Source: an uncultured Leptolyngbyaceae cyanobacterium
GTDB lineage: Bacteria > Cyanobacteriota > Cyanobacteriia > Leptolyngbyales > Leptolyngbyaceae
Reading direction: 5' to 3'
DNA length: 55,533 bases
NCBI GenBank assembly: GCA_938023035.1
Contig: CALIDI010000053.1
Coordinates: 1-55,533 of the forward strand
Of this stretch, positions 1 through 7,794 are shown piece after piece. The notes under the pieces are model-generated. The model was not told the origin of the DNA. It made no database searches and saw nothing but the letters and a program-made list of their open reading frames with translations. Position numbers and translations under genes: made by a program. Within the stretch, counting starts at the first letter, position 1. Every line of letters begins with the position of its first letter.

Positions 1-373
1 TAGGGCAAAGAACGGGGTGATAAAACAATAAAAACTCTGCGCATAAAATGTAATTATATTCAATATGCGATTACATCAATCAATTTAAGAATTCAATCAT
101 TCAGAAATCAATTCAGTTTAAGAAAATTTCATACGTTATATCTTTAAATAAAGCTTTTTGTGCGACTTAAAAATCGTGTGACTTAAAAAGTGAAAATAAT
201 TCACTTTGTCGCTTCCAATAGAATTTTTGGAATGTTAAACCATAGCATAATGAAATTTGCTCACGATGCTAATTCTAGAAGAGACGATCATCTAGATTGA
301 ACGATTAAGAAGTTTCCAAAAAACACAAAGTTACTGTATGTTATGTTTCCCAAGATGGCACTTATGGTTGAGA

Positions 374-526
374 GCATGGCACCTTTTCAGGCACTCATCC
401 CCCAACCCTTTCTCCCAACCTGGGAGAAGAGAATCCGAGCCGTCTCAAAGTTCATTTCCCTTCTTGGGAGAGGGATTAGAGCAATCCGGGCACACCAGAA
501 AAGGGTAAGAACAAAAGTGATCTGTA
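374..526. repeat. MITE-like intergenic repeat, copy 1
   Basis: The left end reads gcatggcaccttttcaggc and the right end, read on the other strand, gtacagatcacttttg, an imperfect terminal inverted repeat. The interior has the ctcccaa / ttgggag inverted motifs shared by the other copies. An open frame across it is a by-product of the repeat. No transposase is encoded. Confidence 0.55.
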
Positions 527-694
527 CCCTTTACGGTTAATAGATTGCTTCGCGAAACAGTTCACAAAACTCCCTAAAAAAGAAGAAAGAGAATTTTGCA
601 ATTCTAACTTCACTGTAAAAACTAGAAGTGTTGAGTGCGAAATTGACACAACGAACCGAAGTGTTGCTTTGGTACAAGTGATTTACGTTACTAG

Positions 695-726
695 TTCAGG
701 TGATGAATCGTTCAGGTGATGAACCG
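695..726. repeat. 16-bp tandem duplication
   Basis: ttcaggtgatgaatcg (695-710) is followed directly by ttcaggtgatgaaccg (711-726), 15 of 16 identical. It is intergenic and belongs to a set of similar two-copy duplications in this window. Confidence 0.8.
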
Positions 727-1250
727 ATGATTGAAAGACCAAGAAGATGCTTCAGAATCCTGCAAAACTACACTGCTATCAAGCAAGCTATGCAAGCACT
801 TTAAGCCTTTGTCTAAACAAGGCTTACTGTTGACTCCATTCTCACCACTCTCAGTAGAGTAATGCACCTGTGTAAGAAGCCGAGAAAAACTATCTCGAAT
901 TGGTGAATGCTTGATGAAAAGCTGCTAAAAATGCCCGATTATTCTCTATTTTCTAAGAAATAGCACATCCCTCAATAGAAGACTAGCTAAAGGCAGCTTC
1001 TGTAAAGGTTTATCATAAAAGTCTGACACTTTTACTTTTGTGAAAAAGCTAAAGGTCAAAGGGATGGTTCTGCATTCTTCGTGTCTGTGGGGTTGCCTTT
1101 TAAGGCTCTTAGTTCTTTATTGAATCCACAATTTTAAAAGGATTTTAACTTAAGAACATACCCGCTGATTTAGCGCTCCTTGAGACGCTACCCTGAGACA
1201 CTACTTAGTGGCTCAGGACCCAGTGAGAGCCTGCAATGCCAATCTCAACC

Positions 1251-1276
1251 CTCCTTTGGTAAACTCCTTTGGTAAA
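1251..1276. repeat. 13-bp perfect tandem duplication
   Basis: ctcctttggtaaa occurs twice back to back (1251-1263 and 1264-1276) in the gene-free region upstream of menC. A looser pair (tgagacgctac / tgagacactac) lies just before it at 1181-1206. Confidence 0.8.
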
Positions 1277-1618
1277 TCTGTAATCTCCACTAGGGTGATC
1301 TATCCAAATGCTCATTAAGCTTTTGAATTAAGTCTTTGATCTAAAGTAGTTCAGTAGTTTTGCTGATTTATCTTTGTATTATTATGTTGAGGGATATCTT
1401 TTCTGTGGTCAACTAGGTTTCCAAATCTTTATTATTTCCTTGCTAAAGTACTTTGTTAGGATTTTGGCTGTGTTTGGGTTGGGTGTGGGGGATCCAGCAT
1501 CCCAAGCCAAGATGAAGTCTCAAATGATAAGGGGTGGTACCGTAGGCCGTTGCCTTTGTATCACTACCGTGTTTAGGTCGCACTGGCGACTTTGAGTATG
1601 AAGAAATCGGATGGAGTC

Positions 1619-2650
1619 ATGGATCAATCCGTGCTGGCGAGCGCTGGCTGTGTTTTCCAGTCTCCTTTTTGTTGTGAGTTTCGTATCTATCGATGGCCTT
1701 TGCAGCGATCGCTGCGGACGCACCATGGCGACTGGCAAATTCGGGAGGGAATTTTACTGCGTCTGACCAGTGCCGACGGCCAGGTTTGTTATGGGGAAAT
1801 TACCCCTCTACCTTGGTTTGGGAGCGAAACCCTAGAGCAAGCCCAAGCCCTGTGTCAGCAGCTGCCAGATCAGATGAGCCTGGAGACAATTCGGCAAATT
1901 CCGGATGCGTTTCCTGCCTGCCAGTTTGGCTTTGAGTCGGCGTTGCTTGGTTTAACTGCTTCCGCAGATCCCTCACCTACGCGCCTCGCTGCCCTATTGC
2001 CGACGGGCAGTCAGGCGCTGACCCACTGGTCAAGCCTATGGCAGCAGGGCTACCGCACCTTTAAGTGGAAGATTGGGGTTGCTGATATTGCTACTGAGTT
2101 AACTGGGTTAGAGCAACTTCTGGAGGTGTTGCCACCAACAGCACTTTTGCGTTTGGATGCCAATGGGGCGCTGAATGATGCTGAGGCTGAAATTTGGCTG
2201 CAAACCTGCGATCGCCTTTCGTCGCGTCACCGCTATGGCCGGCTTGATTGCTCAGACCAGCCCCAGGTGGAATATCTGGAACAACCTCTACCACCGGATC
2301 GATTCCTGGATTTGCTGCGTCTGAGTCAGCTTTATCAGACTCCGATCGCTCTTGATGAATCGGTCGCCACCCTGGCCCAACTCCGGCGGTGTTATGCTCA
2401 GGGCTGGCGCAGCATTGTTGTGATTAAACCGGCGATTGCTGGTTTTCCCAGCCAGCTTTGGCAGTTTTGCCAGACCCATCCAGTCGATGCGGTCTTTTCT
2501 TCGGTGCTGGAGACGGCGATCGCTCGCAGTGCCGGGTTACGCCTGGCTGAGGCCCTGGCAAACCCCCAACGAGCACTGGGCTATGGCACCCAGCACTGGT
2601 TTAGAGAGGCTGCTCCCCAAGATTTTGAGTCGCTATGGCAGAGCCTCTAA
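1619..2650 (+). CDS. menC: o-succinylbenzoate synthase
   Basis: Enolase-superfamily enzyme that dehydrates SHCHC to o-succinylbenzoate in phylloquinone (and menaquinone) synthesis; soluble. Visible active-site elements, numbered from the 1619 start: the KWK pair (K149, K151), metal ligands in LRLDANGAL (D180), YLEQPLP (E221) and ALDES (D246), and the second catalytic lysine in VVIKPAIAG (K270). About 343 residues, normal for the family. In-frame starts also exist at TTG 1592 and ATG 1598; 1619 was chosen because it has a GGATGGAG stretch just upstream and a shorter N-terminus, but the SD spacing is tight and the choice is uncertain. The end overlaps menE by 16 bases in another frame, so the two are very likely translated from one mRNA. 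Confidence 0.93.
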   Translation: MDQSVLASAGCVFQSPFCCEFRIYRWPLQRSLRTHHGDWQIREGILLRLTSADGQVCYGEITPLPWFGSETLEQAQALCQQLPDQMSLETIRQIPDAFPACQFGFESALLGLTASADPSPTRLAALLPTGSQALTHWSSLWQQGYRTFKWKIGVADIATELTGLEQLLEVLPPTALLRLDANGALNDAEAEIWLQTCDRLSSRHRYGRLDCSDQPQVEYLEQPLPPDRFLDLLRLSQLYQTPIALDESVATLAQLRRCYAQGWRSIVVIKPAIAGFPSQLWQFCQTHPVDAVFSSVLETAIARSAGLRLAEALANPQRALGYGTQHWFREAAPQDFESLWQSL

Positions 2651-4008
2651 ACTATCTTTATCAGCGTTCCAGAGAAGACTGGCTGATCGTCCCAGGGAAA
2701 CCGTCTTTGTTAGATCAGGTGGAGCAACGACTATCTCATCTCAGCGCCCACCCAAAGCCCCGCCGCATTTTGCTGGCTGAAGCGGAGCCACTCAGGTTTT
2801 TAGCAGGCTTTGTCGCGGCGGTAAACGCACAAGCCATTCTGGCTTTGGGGAATCCTCAATGGGGGAAAGCTGAATGGCAGTCTGCGATCGCCCTCCTCCA
2901 ACCCGATTGGGTCTGGGGCCAGACCCCTTTCGATCTATCCGGCTGGTCGCCCTCCAGCCAACCCGAGCCGATCCCAGCCGGTACAATTCTAATTCCGACG
3001 GGGGGCAGTTCTGGGCAGCTCCGCTTTGTCTGCCATACCTGGCAAACCCTCATGGCGTCGGTAAAGGGCTTTCAGTCATTCTTTCAGGTGCAAGCCGTCC
3101 ATTCTTGCTGTGTTTTGCCTCTCTACCATGTCAGTGGTTTGATGCAGTTTCTGCGATCGCTGACCACTGGCGGCCAGTTCACTATTTTTCCGTTTCGTAC
3201 CTTTGGTGCCAGAGCGATGACATCCTTTGATCCCAAGGATTGGTTTCTCTCGTTGGTACCTACCCAACTGGAACGGCTGCTACAGGCTGGAGAGGGCGAT
3301 TGGTTGGCTCAATTTCGAACCATTTTGCTGGGAGGTGCCCCCGCTTGGCCGGATCTATGCCAACAGGCACGGCAACGACGACTGCCCCTGGCTCCCACCT
3401 ACGGCATGACTGAGACAGCAGCGCAAGTGGCCACCTTGCATCCCTCAGACTTTCTCCAGGGTAAAACAGGCTATCGAGTTTCGCCCCACGCCCAAATTAG
3501 CATTATCAATAACCAGGGTGATCCCCTGTTTTGGGGGCAAACCGGTCAAATTACCCTCCAGGCTGAATCGCTGATGACTGGCTACTACCCGGCTTCGTCA
3601 ACGGCAGCGCTAGCCTCCAGCTTTCTCACCGATGATCTGGGCTACTTTGACTCAGAGGGTTATCTGCATCTCTGTGGGCGCGTCAGCGACAAAATTATCA
3701 GCGGCGGTGAGAATATCTTTCCGGCGGAGGTAGAAGCTGCGCTAAGGGCTACGGGTGGAGTTGAGGATGTAGCAGTGGTGGGGCTGGAGGATAAGCATTG
3801 GGGGCAGGCTGTGACAGCCGTCTATGTACCAGTATCAACGGTTTCTCTGGAGGAATTGCAACACCGCCTCCGCGATCGCCTAAGTCGCTATAAACAGCCA
3901 AAACACTGGGTCGCCGTTGCGGCTTTGCCGCGCACTCCTCAGGGCAAGCTCAATCGCCAGCAGTTAGTCGCGATCGCCCAGACCGCTCTCATCCACCCAC
4001 TGCCGTAA
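2635..4008 (+). CDS. menE: 2-succinylbenzoate--CoA ligase
   Basis: AMP-binding (ANL) family ligase that activates o-succinylbenzoate with ATP and CoA, the step after MenC in phylloquinone synthesis. Motifs: phosphate loop PTGGSSGQ (121-128), YGMTETAA (256-263), TDDLGYF (332-338), GRVSDKIISGGENI (348-361) and the adenylation lysine in PQGKLNR (K438). 457 residues, slightly short for the superfamily but usual for MenE. The ATG lies inside the menC coding end, so it is probably translationally coupled. The last 45 bases overlap, tail to tail, the thioesterase gene on the other strand that serves the same pathway. Confidence 0.93.
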   Translation: MAEPLNYLYQRSREDWLIVPGKPSLLDQVEQRLSHLSAHPKPRRILLAEAEPLRFLAGFVAAVNAQAILALGNPQWGKAEWQSAIALLQPDWVWGQTPFDLSGWSPSSQPEPIPAGTILIPTGGSSGQLRFVCHTWQTLMASVKGFQSFFQVQAVHSCCVLPLYHVSGLMQFLRSLTTGGQFTIFPFRTFGARAMTSFDPKDWFLSLVPTQLERLLQAGEGDWLAQFRTILLGGAPAWPDLCQQARQRRLPLAPTYGMTETAAQVATLHPSDFLQGKTGYRVSPHAQISIINNQGDPLFWGQTGQITLQAESLMTGYYPASSTAALASSFLTDDLGYFDSEGYLHLCGRVSDKIISGGENIFPAEVEAALRATGGVEDVAVVGLEDKHWGQAVTAVYVPVSTVSLEELQHRLRDRLSRYKQPKHWVAVAALPRTPQGKLNRQQLVAIAQTALIHPLP

Positions 4009-4401
4009 CCACGCCCCGAGTTCTGGAGACAAGGGCTGCCGCTGCCGGGTCACCGGATGGATACACACATGACGGGTGAGGGCTTTTCCCACTGGTTGAC
4101 GGGTGGGATTGCCTAAGTGAGCTGTATAGTGAATCGCAAACTCACTGTCGCTGACCCTATGAGGAGAGAGCACGATCGTCAGCCGATCGCCGCAGGTCAC
4201 CGGACGATAAAAATCCACTTCGGCATGGGTAATCGGTACCGCCTGATCGGGATTGCCAAAAAAAACCTTGAGATCAACCCCAGCAGCCACCAATGATGCC
4301 TCATAGACTTCATGGCAAATGGCCAAGAGGTTAGCAAAATAAAGCACTCCTGCGGCATCGGTATCTTGAAAATAGATAAGGCGATCGCCGATAAAGGCCA
4401 T
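3964..4401 (-). CDS. 1,4-dihydroxy-2-naphthoyl-CoA thioesterase
   Basis: Hotdog-fold (4HBT) thioesterase. The YFQDTDAAGVLYF motif near the N-terminus (residues 10-22) carries the active-site aspartate. About 145 residues, one domain, soluble. In cyanobacteria a protein of this type hydrolyses DHNA-CoA to DHNA in phylloquinone synthesis; placement tail to tail with menE supports this assignment over a general acyl-CoA thioesterase. ATG 4401 is taken as the start; a TTG four codons upstream (4413) is possible. The gene ends within menE, giving a 45-bp convergent overlap that could allow antisense interference between the two transcripts. Confidence 0.85.
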   Translation of the reverse strand: MAFIGDRLIYFQDTDAAGVLYFANLLAICHEVYEASLVAAGVDLKVFFGNPDQAVPITHAEVDFYRPVTCGDRLTIVLSPHRVSDSEFAIHYTAHLGNPTRQPVGKALTRHVCIHPVTRQRQPLSPELGAWLRQWVDESGLGDRD

Positions 4402-4465
4402 AGCTCTTCTCAATAGCCTCGCCCTACTTTAATCCCAGGTCCGTATCAACCTAAATTCAGTCTTT

Positions 4466-4520
4466 AGGGGAGTAGAGAGCGCCGCTCTCACCAAGAGAAG
4501 TCTCGCATCCTTACTCCCCT
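4466..4520. other. Two-tier stem-loop
   Basis: Outer arms aggggagta (4466-4474) and tactcccct (4512-4520) are perfectly complementary and enclose an inner hairpin, gagagc-gcc-gctctc (4475-4489). The sequence lies in the spacer upstream of the thioesterase gene and beyond the end of the BON gene. It has no U-tract typical of a terminator. Confidence 0.5.
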
Positions 4521-4649
4521 GAGGAGACACGAACCAATTGTAGAACTACAACCCTCAGAAATCGTGAGGCTTCAGCTTTGCGTACAACTGAGTCAGGTGC
4601 TGTAGTAAGAGTACAGCAGAGCGGAAACTTTTAGACAAGCCTAAGCAAC

Positions 4650-4802
4650 TTTCACCCATCGCACTCTCCCATTCAGGGAGAAGGAGAGCCACACCCAGGC
4701 CCTTCTCCCGCTTTAGGAGAGGAGTTGGGGCCTAGAAAATTGGTCTCCCCATTCCCAGGTTTCCAAGCCTAGGCCCTTCTCCTGCTCTGGGAGAGGGAAG
4801 TC
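4650..4802. repeat. MITE-like intergenic repeat, copy 2 (compound)
   Basis: Two successive units built from ctcccattcagggag-type inverted motifs and the words cccttctcc and ggagagg, as in the other dispersed copies. The ends are not sharp, so limits are approximate. It sits between the structured element and the BON gene. Confidence 0.45.
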
Positions 4803-4821
4803 AAACGTATGCCTGAGTCTA

Positions 4822-5196
4822 CTAGCCAATAGAGACTTGATCAGTGTTAACGCTAGTGGCACCATTTACCGTCAACGCCACACTCACCATCTGGTTCAAA
4901 ACATCTTGGCTAGGAACTTTACCCTTGAGCACAACGGTGGTCCCCGTTTGGGCAACCCAGACCGTATCTTCAGAGTAGGGTGCCAGAGCCGGATTTTCAT
5001 CAAACGCTAGGCAAACGCGCTTAGCTAAACCGCTCTGGTCGTATTCGCCGCTCAACCCAACCCGCTCGGGGGGAATGGGTGCATTCTCAGTTAACCCGGC
5101 TGATGCGGCCAACGCAGCATCGGCAACCTGAGGTTGAGGATTGACCTGAGCGCTATCAGGTTTCTTTTGTCCAAACAGTTTTTGTAACCAACCCAT
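4822..5196 (-). CDS. BON domain protein
   Basis: About 124 residues. The N-terminus (MGWLQKLFGQKK) is basic and amphipathic with no clear signal peptide; a variable linker follows. The C-terminal half (about 50-124) looks like a BON domain, with the VVLKGKVPSQ strand-turn and a hydrophobic end reaching the stop. BON domains bind membranes or partner proteins; the exact role here is unknown. ATG 5196 has GGGAG at good spacing; an upstream in-frame start at 5229 would add 11 residues with no homology-like feature. It is monocistronic as far as can be seen. Confidence 0.7.
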   Translation of the reverse strand: MGWLQKLFGQKKPDSAQVNPQPQVADAALAASAGLTENAPIPPERVGLSGEYDQSGLAKRVCLAFDENPALAPYSEDTVWVAQTGTTVVLKGKVPSQDVLNQMVSVALTVNGATSVNTDQVSIG

Positions 5197-5372
5197 CGGT
5201 GTTTTCTCCCAAGTTATGGCTTGAACCAAGCAGTTGCCTGTAAAAAATTCAGGCGTAGATAAACCAGACCTATGATGCGAGAGTTCCCGCTATCCGTCAA
5301 GCTGCTTGTAATGAAACCCCGGATTGTTGCGGCGATCTCGATTGCCAGGTTGCTGAGTCCCTTGGGGTAAGG

Positions 5373-5481
5373 GGCTAACCCCCACATACCTCTCATAGAA
5401 TTACACCCCGCAATCCTCGGTGCTGTGGGAATTACGGGCAAGCTAGGCTAACCCCCACATACCTCTCATAGAATTACACCC
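5373..5481. repeat. 36-bp perfect direct repeat with 37-nt spacer
   Basis: The sequence beginning ggctaacccccacatacc and ending gaattacaccc occurs at 5373-5408 and again, identical, at 5446-5481, separated by 37 unique bases. No third copy is visible on either side. The size is that of a single CRISPR repeat-spacer-repeat unit, but there is no cas gene, no leader and no repeat-like dyad, so it is recorded only as a direct repeat. Confidence 0.9.
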
Positions 5482-5514
5482 AGTTATGACTATCACCCTG
5501 GTGCTCATGGCGAC

Positions 5515-5698
5515 GGGTGCATTTCATCTTTTGCAAGGTGTCTCACCCTGTGGCGAGAGCAAAGCGCTCCAGTCCCCACCCCCTTTTCCCAAAATGGGCA
5601 AAGAGAAGCCGGATTCAAAGTTTTGCCCCCTTCTTGGGAGCGGGATTTCGGGTGTAGCTTGCTTCTCGCAGGGTGGGTTACGAAACTAGGATGCACTC
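5515..5698. repeat. MITE-like intergenic repeat, copy 3 (subfamily B)
   Basis: The left end gggtgcatttcatcttttg...caccctg and the right end cagggtgggttacgaaac...gatgcactc form an imperfect terminal inverted repeat. The right end is almost identical to those at 29.9 kb and 54.4 kb. About 184 bp, no coding capacity. Confidence 0.75.
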
Positions 5699-5721
5699 TG
5701 TCTACCCTCAGTTGCAGCCCC

Positions 5722-6609
5722 TCAGGCTGTATCATACCGGGATGGCAGCGCCCGTAAAAAGTGCAGGAATTCTAGCAATTGGTTTTCATTTAATTCGGCA
5801 CGAGTTTTAACACCATAGGTGCTCAGCAGATGGGCTTGCCCATCCTTGCGCTTCCAGGCGATTCGTTGCATTTCAATATCGGTGAGGGCAATCAGCTCTG
5901 ATAAATCGGTGGGTTCTTCTGGGGGGTCTACAGAGGTCTCTGAATTCGCAGGGTCTGATCTCCGTGGCTGGTCGGGGCGAGCGCTTTTTTTACGTCCAGC
6001 GGGGGCGCTCGATGAGGTTGCAGCTAAGTCTTTCTGAGGGAAGTAGGATACGTCAGAGTCAGTTCCTGTACCTGCTAATTCTGGCGCGATCGCGGCTAGG
6101 GGTGGCTCACTCAGCATTGGTTCTCGCTCAACCGGCTGGTCGGCAGGCTCAGCTTGAATTTGCGGTTCAAGTCGATTAGCTGGATAAGATTGGGGTAAAG
6201 GCGACTGAGCAGGGGAAATAGGGGGAACCAAGGGAGAGGGCGCAGTCACTGAGGTGATTGAGGGTGCGGTGCTCGTTGTCACGGGTAAGGGGGATAGGGG
6301 GGCGAGGTTACCCTGCTCAAGGGGACTGGTCAACAGTTGCGCTTGTAATGAATGGGGCGAGGCTACAAATCGATGATCGGTCAAGATTCCCAAAAGCTTG
6401 AACAAGCGTTGACGAGCCTGGTCTTCAGCCTGTTCAATGGTGGTTGCTGCGGCCATGGCTGTGGCGAATGGGGGGCCACCCATTTGTACCGTGGCTCGCA
6501 CAATCAGTTCCCCCTGGTGGATTTGCACAAGCTCTGTGACCAGACTGGCACCGGGATAGCGTTGTTGCAACTGCACAAAGAGTGGATGGAAATCAAGGGT
6601 ATCTGACAT
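5722..6609 (-). CDS. Conserved protein of unknown function, possibly Rad52-like
   Basis: About 295 residues in three parts. The N-terminal part (about 1-95) is a compact domain with ELVQIHQGELIVRATVQ, then ATAMAAATTIEQAEDQARQR ending in KLLGI. The middle (about 100-220) is a low-complexity linker rich in Pro, Ser and Ala. The C-terminal part (about 225-290) is again well formed, with IAWKRKDGQAHLLSTYG and TRAELNENQLLEFLHFL. The N-terminal pattern vaguely recalls single-strand annealing (Rad52/22-like) proteins; this is inference from memory and weak. The two-domain architecture with a linker looks cyanobacterial. ATG 6609 is preferred over GTG 6630; neither has a clear SD. Confidence 0.65.
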   Translation of the reverse strand: MSDTLDFHPLFVQLQQRYPGASLVTELVQIHQGELIVRATVQMGGPPFATAMAAATTIEQAEDQARQRLFKLLGILTDHRFVASPHSLQAQLLTSPLEQGNLAPLSPLPVTTSTAPSITSVTAPSPLVPPISPAQSPLPQSYPANRLEPQIQAEPADQPVEREPMLSEPPLAAIAPELAGTGTDSDVSYFPQKDLAATSSSAPAGRKKSARPDQPRRSDPANSETSVDPPEEPTDLSELIALTDIEMQRIAWKRKDGQAHLLSTYGVKTRAELNENQLLEFLHFLRALPSRYDTA

Positions 6610-6697
6610 TGAGAGCAGGGGCGCGATCACCCAAATAATGACGACGCCTCTACCCTACACCCGAAACGCCAATTTCGTTGGTTGTATTCCTGATTTC

Positions 6698-6726
6698 TTA
6701 CAAGACTCAACGACGAGCGATATAAT
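6698..6726 (+). promoter_or_regulatory. Promoter upstream of phoU
   Basis: TTACAA (6698-6703), 17 bases, then a consensus TATAAT (6721-6726). The -10 is about 65 bases upstream of the phoU start, on the same strand. This is a sigma70-type match; no Pho box was recognised around it. Confidence 0.6.
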
Positions 6727-6791
6727 ATAAAGATATCTGACCATTGTTTGGAATCAAGGTACCCATCAACTCTAGCAATAGGGGTTGAGCA

Positions 6792-7460
6792 TTGAGCGCA
6801 CCTTTTGAGGCTCCGAAGAAAACCACCCGGTTGCATTTTGAACGGCAAATTAAGCGCCTGCAGCGGGATGTTTTACGCATGGGAGCACTGGTCGAGAACT
6901 CTTTTTGGTTGGCTCGACGCTCTTTGTTTGAACGAGATCTGGATGCTCCCGCGCAGATTGCCAAACAAGATAAGCAAATTGACGCACTCTATAGGCAAAT
7001 TGAGCAGGATTGCGTCAATTTGATCGCTTTACAATCGCCCGTCGCTCAGGATTTACGTCTCCTCAGTGCGATCATGCAACTTGTGCGCGATCTAGAGCGC
7101 ATTGGCGACTATGCCGAAGACCTGGGTGAAATTGCTATTCGCCTATTTCCCTACTCACCGCCAGAATGCATGTGGCAAACCCAGATGATGTGCGATCGCT
7201 GCCGTGCCATGCTGGCGATGAGCCTCGCAGCGTTATCTGACCTGGATGCCGATTCTGGAAGGGCCGTTAAAATTCGTGACGACGCGGTGGATTTAGACTA
7301 CGAAACGCTCTATAACCAGTTGGCGCTCCAGCGGAATGTGCCGGGTGTTGTAGAGCCAGTGGTTTTAATGATCCTGGTGATTCGCCATTTAGAACGTATG
7401 GCTGACCACGCTACCAATATTGGTAAACGGGTCGCCTATATTGTCACAGGTGAACGCTAA
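6792..7460 (+). CDS. phoU: Phosphate uptake regulator PhoU
   Basis: 222-residue, all-helical PhoU protein made of two similar three-helix repeats. The metal-binding motifs are visible in both halves: ERIGDYAEDLGEIA in the first and ERMADHATNIGKRV in the second. PhoU couples the Pst phosphate transporter to the PhoR/PhoB (cyanobacterial SphS/SphR) two-component system and represses the phosphate regulon when phosphate is plentiful. The start is TTG 6792 with AGGGG about 7 bases upstream; the first residues (SAPFEAPKKTTRLHFE) fit the family. No pst or sph genes are adjacent, so it is a stand-alone gene behind its own promoter. Confidence 0.92.
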   Translation: MSAPFEAPKKTTRLHFERQIKRLQRDVLRMGALVENSFWLARRSLFERDLDAPAQIAKQDKQIDALYRQIEQDCVNLIALQSPVAQDLRLLSAIMQLVRDLERIGDYAEDLGEIAIRLFPYSPPECMWQTQMMCDRCRAMLAMSLAALSDLDADSGRAVKIRDDAVDLDYETLYNQLALQRNVPGVVEPVVLMILVIRHLERMADHATNIGKRVAYIVTGER

Positions 7461-7794
7461 GGCGTCAAAAGGCTTGGAAAAGTACTCAACAGTTAAAACC
7501 CCGACTGCCCGAATAAAGTCTGCCAGCGCGAGCTCTGGCAACTGGTCTACTGCCAGGATCTTAGCCCTTAAGGCACAGGAAGAGGCTCCCGATCAATATT
7601 TTGCGATCAGGATTAAATCAGGGGTGTTGCTTAACGCAGGGATGCATTGTTTCTATTCCCCTTTGCTTGCATGCCCGTTGAGGCTATACGCTTCTCCCAC
7701 TGAGAGGAGGGATCTGAAGATTTGGTTCCCTTTCTTTTGGGGAAAGGGCCAGGATAAGGGCAAATGGGGTGATTCCTATCCAGATTCAGCAACG
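7461..7794. repeat. Spacer with MITE-like repeat, copy 4 (degenerate)
   Basis: The spacer between the convergent phoU and ureC genes. Around 7680-7780 it shows the family's words (cttctcccactgagaggagg, ggataagggcaaat) but no clean ends. An open frame running from the phoU end through this region has no protein-like features. Confidence 0.4.

Larger units (their letters stand above)
1..1590. other. AT-rich region without a supported gene
   Basis: About 1.6 kb in which no reading frame resembles a protein. The only open frames are short and lie in repeat or low-complexity sequence. It holds a MITE-like repeat at 374-526 and two short tandem duplications at 695-726 and 1251-1276. The first 350 bases are visibly richer in A and T than the rest of the window. 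It could be the eroded remains of genes, or a spacer that belongs to a gene left of the window. Confidence 0.6.
5197..5721. other. Spacer filled with repeats
   Basis: Between the BON gene and the next minus-strand gene. It contains a 36-bp perfect direct repeat pair (5373-5481) and one of the clearest MITE-like elements (5515-5698). No coding frame is supported. Confidence 0.6.

Noticed and set aside
343-540. 65-codon + frame
   Set aside because: It consists of a dispersed repeat element.
5373-5481. CRISPR array
   Set aside because: Only two copies of the 36-mer, no cas genes, no leader and no repeat dyad; kept as a direct repeat only.
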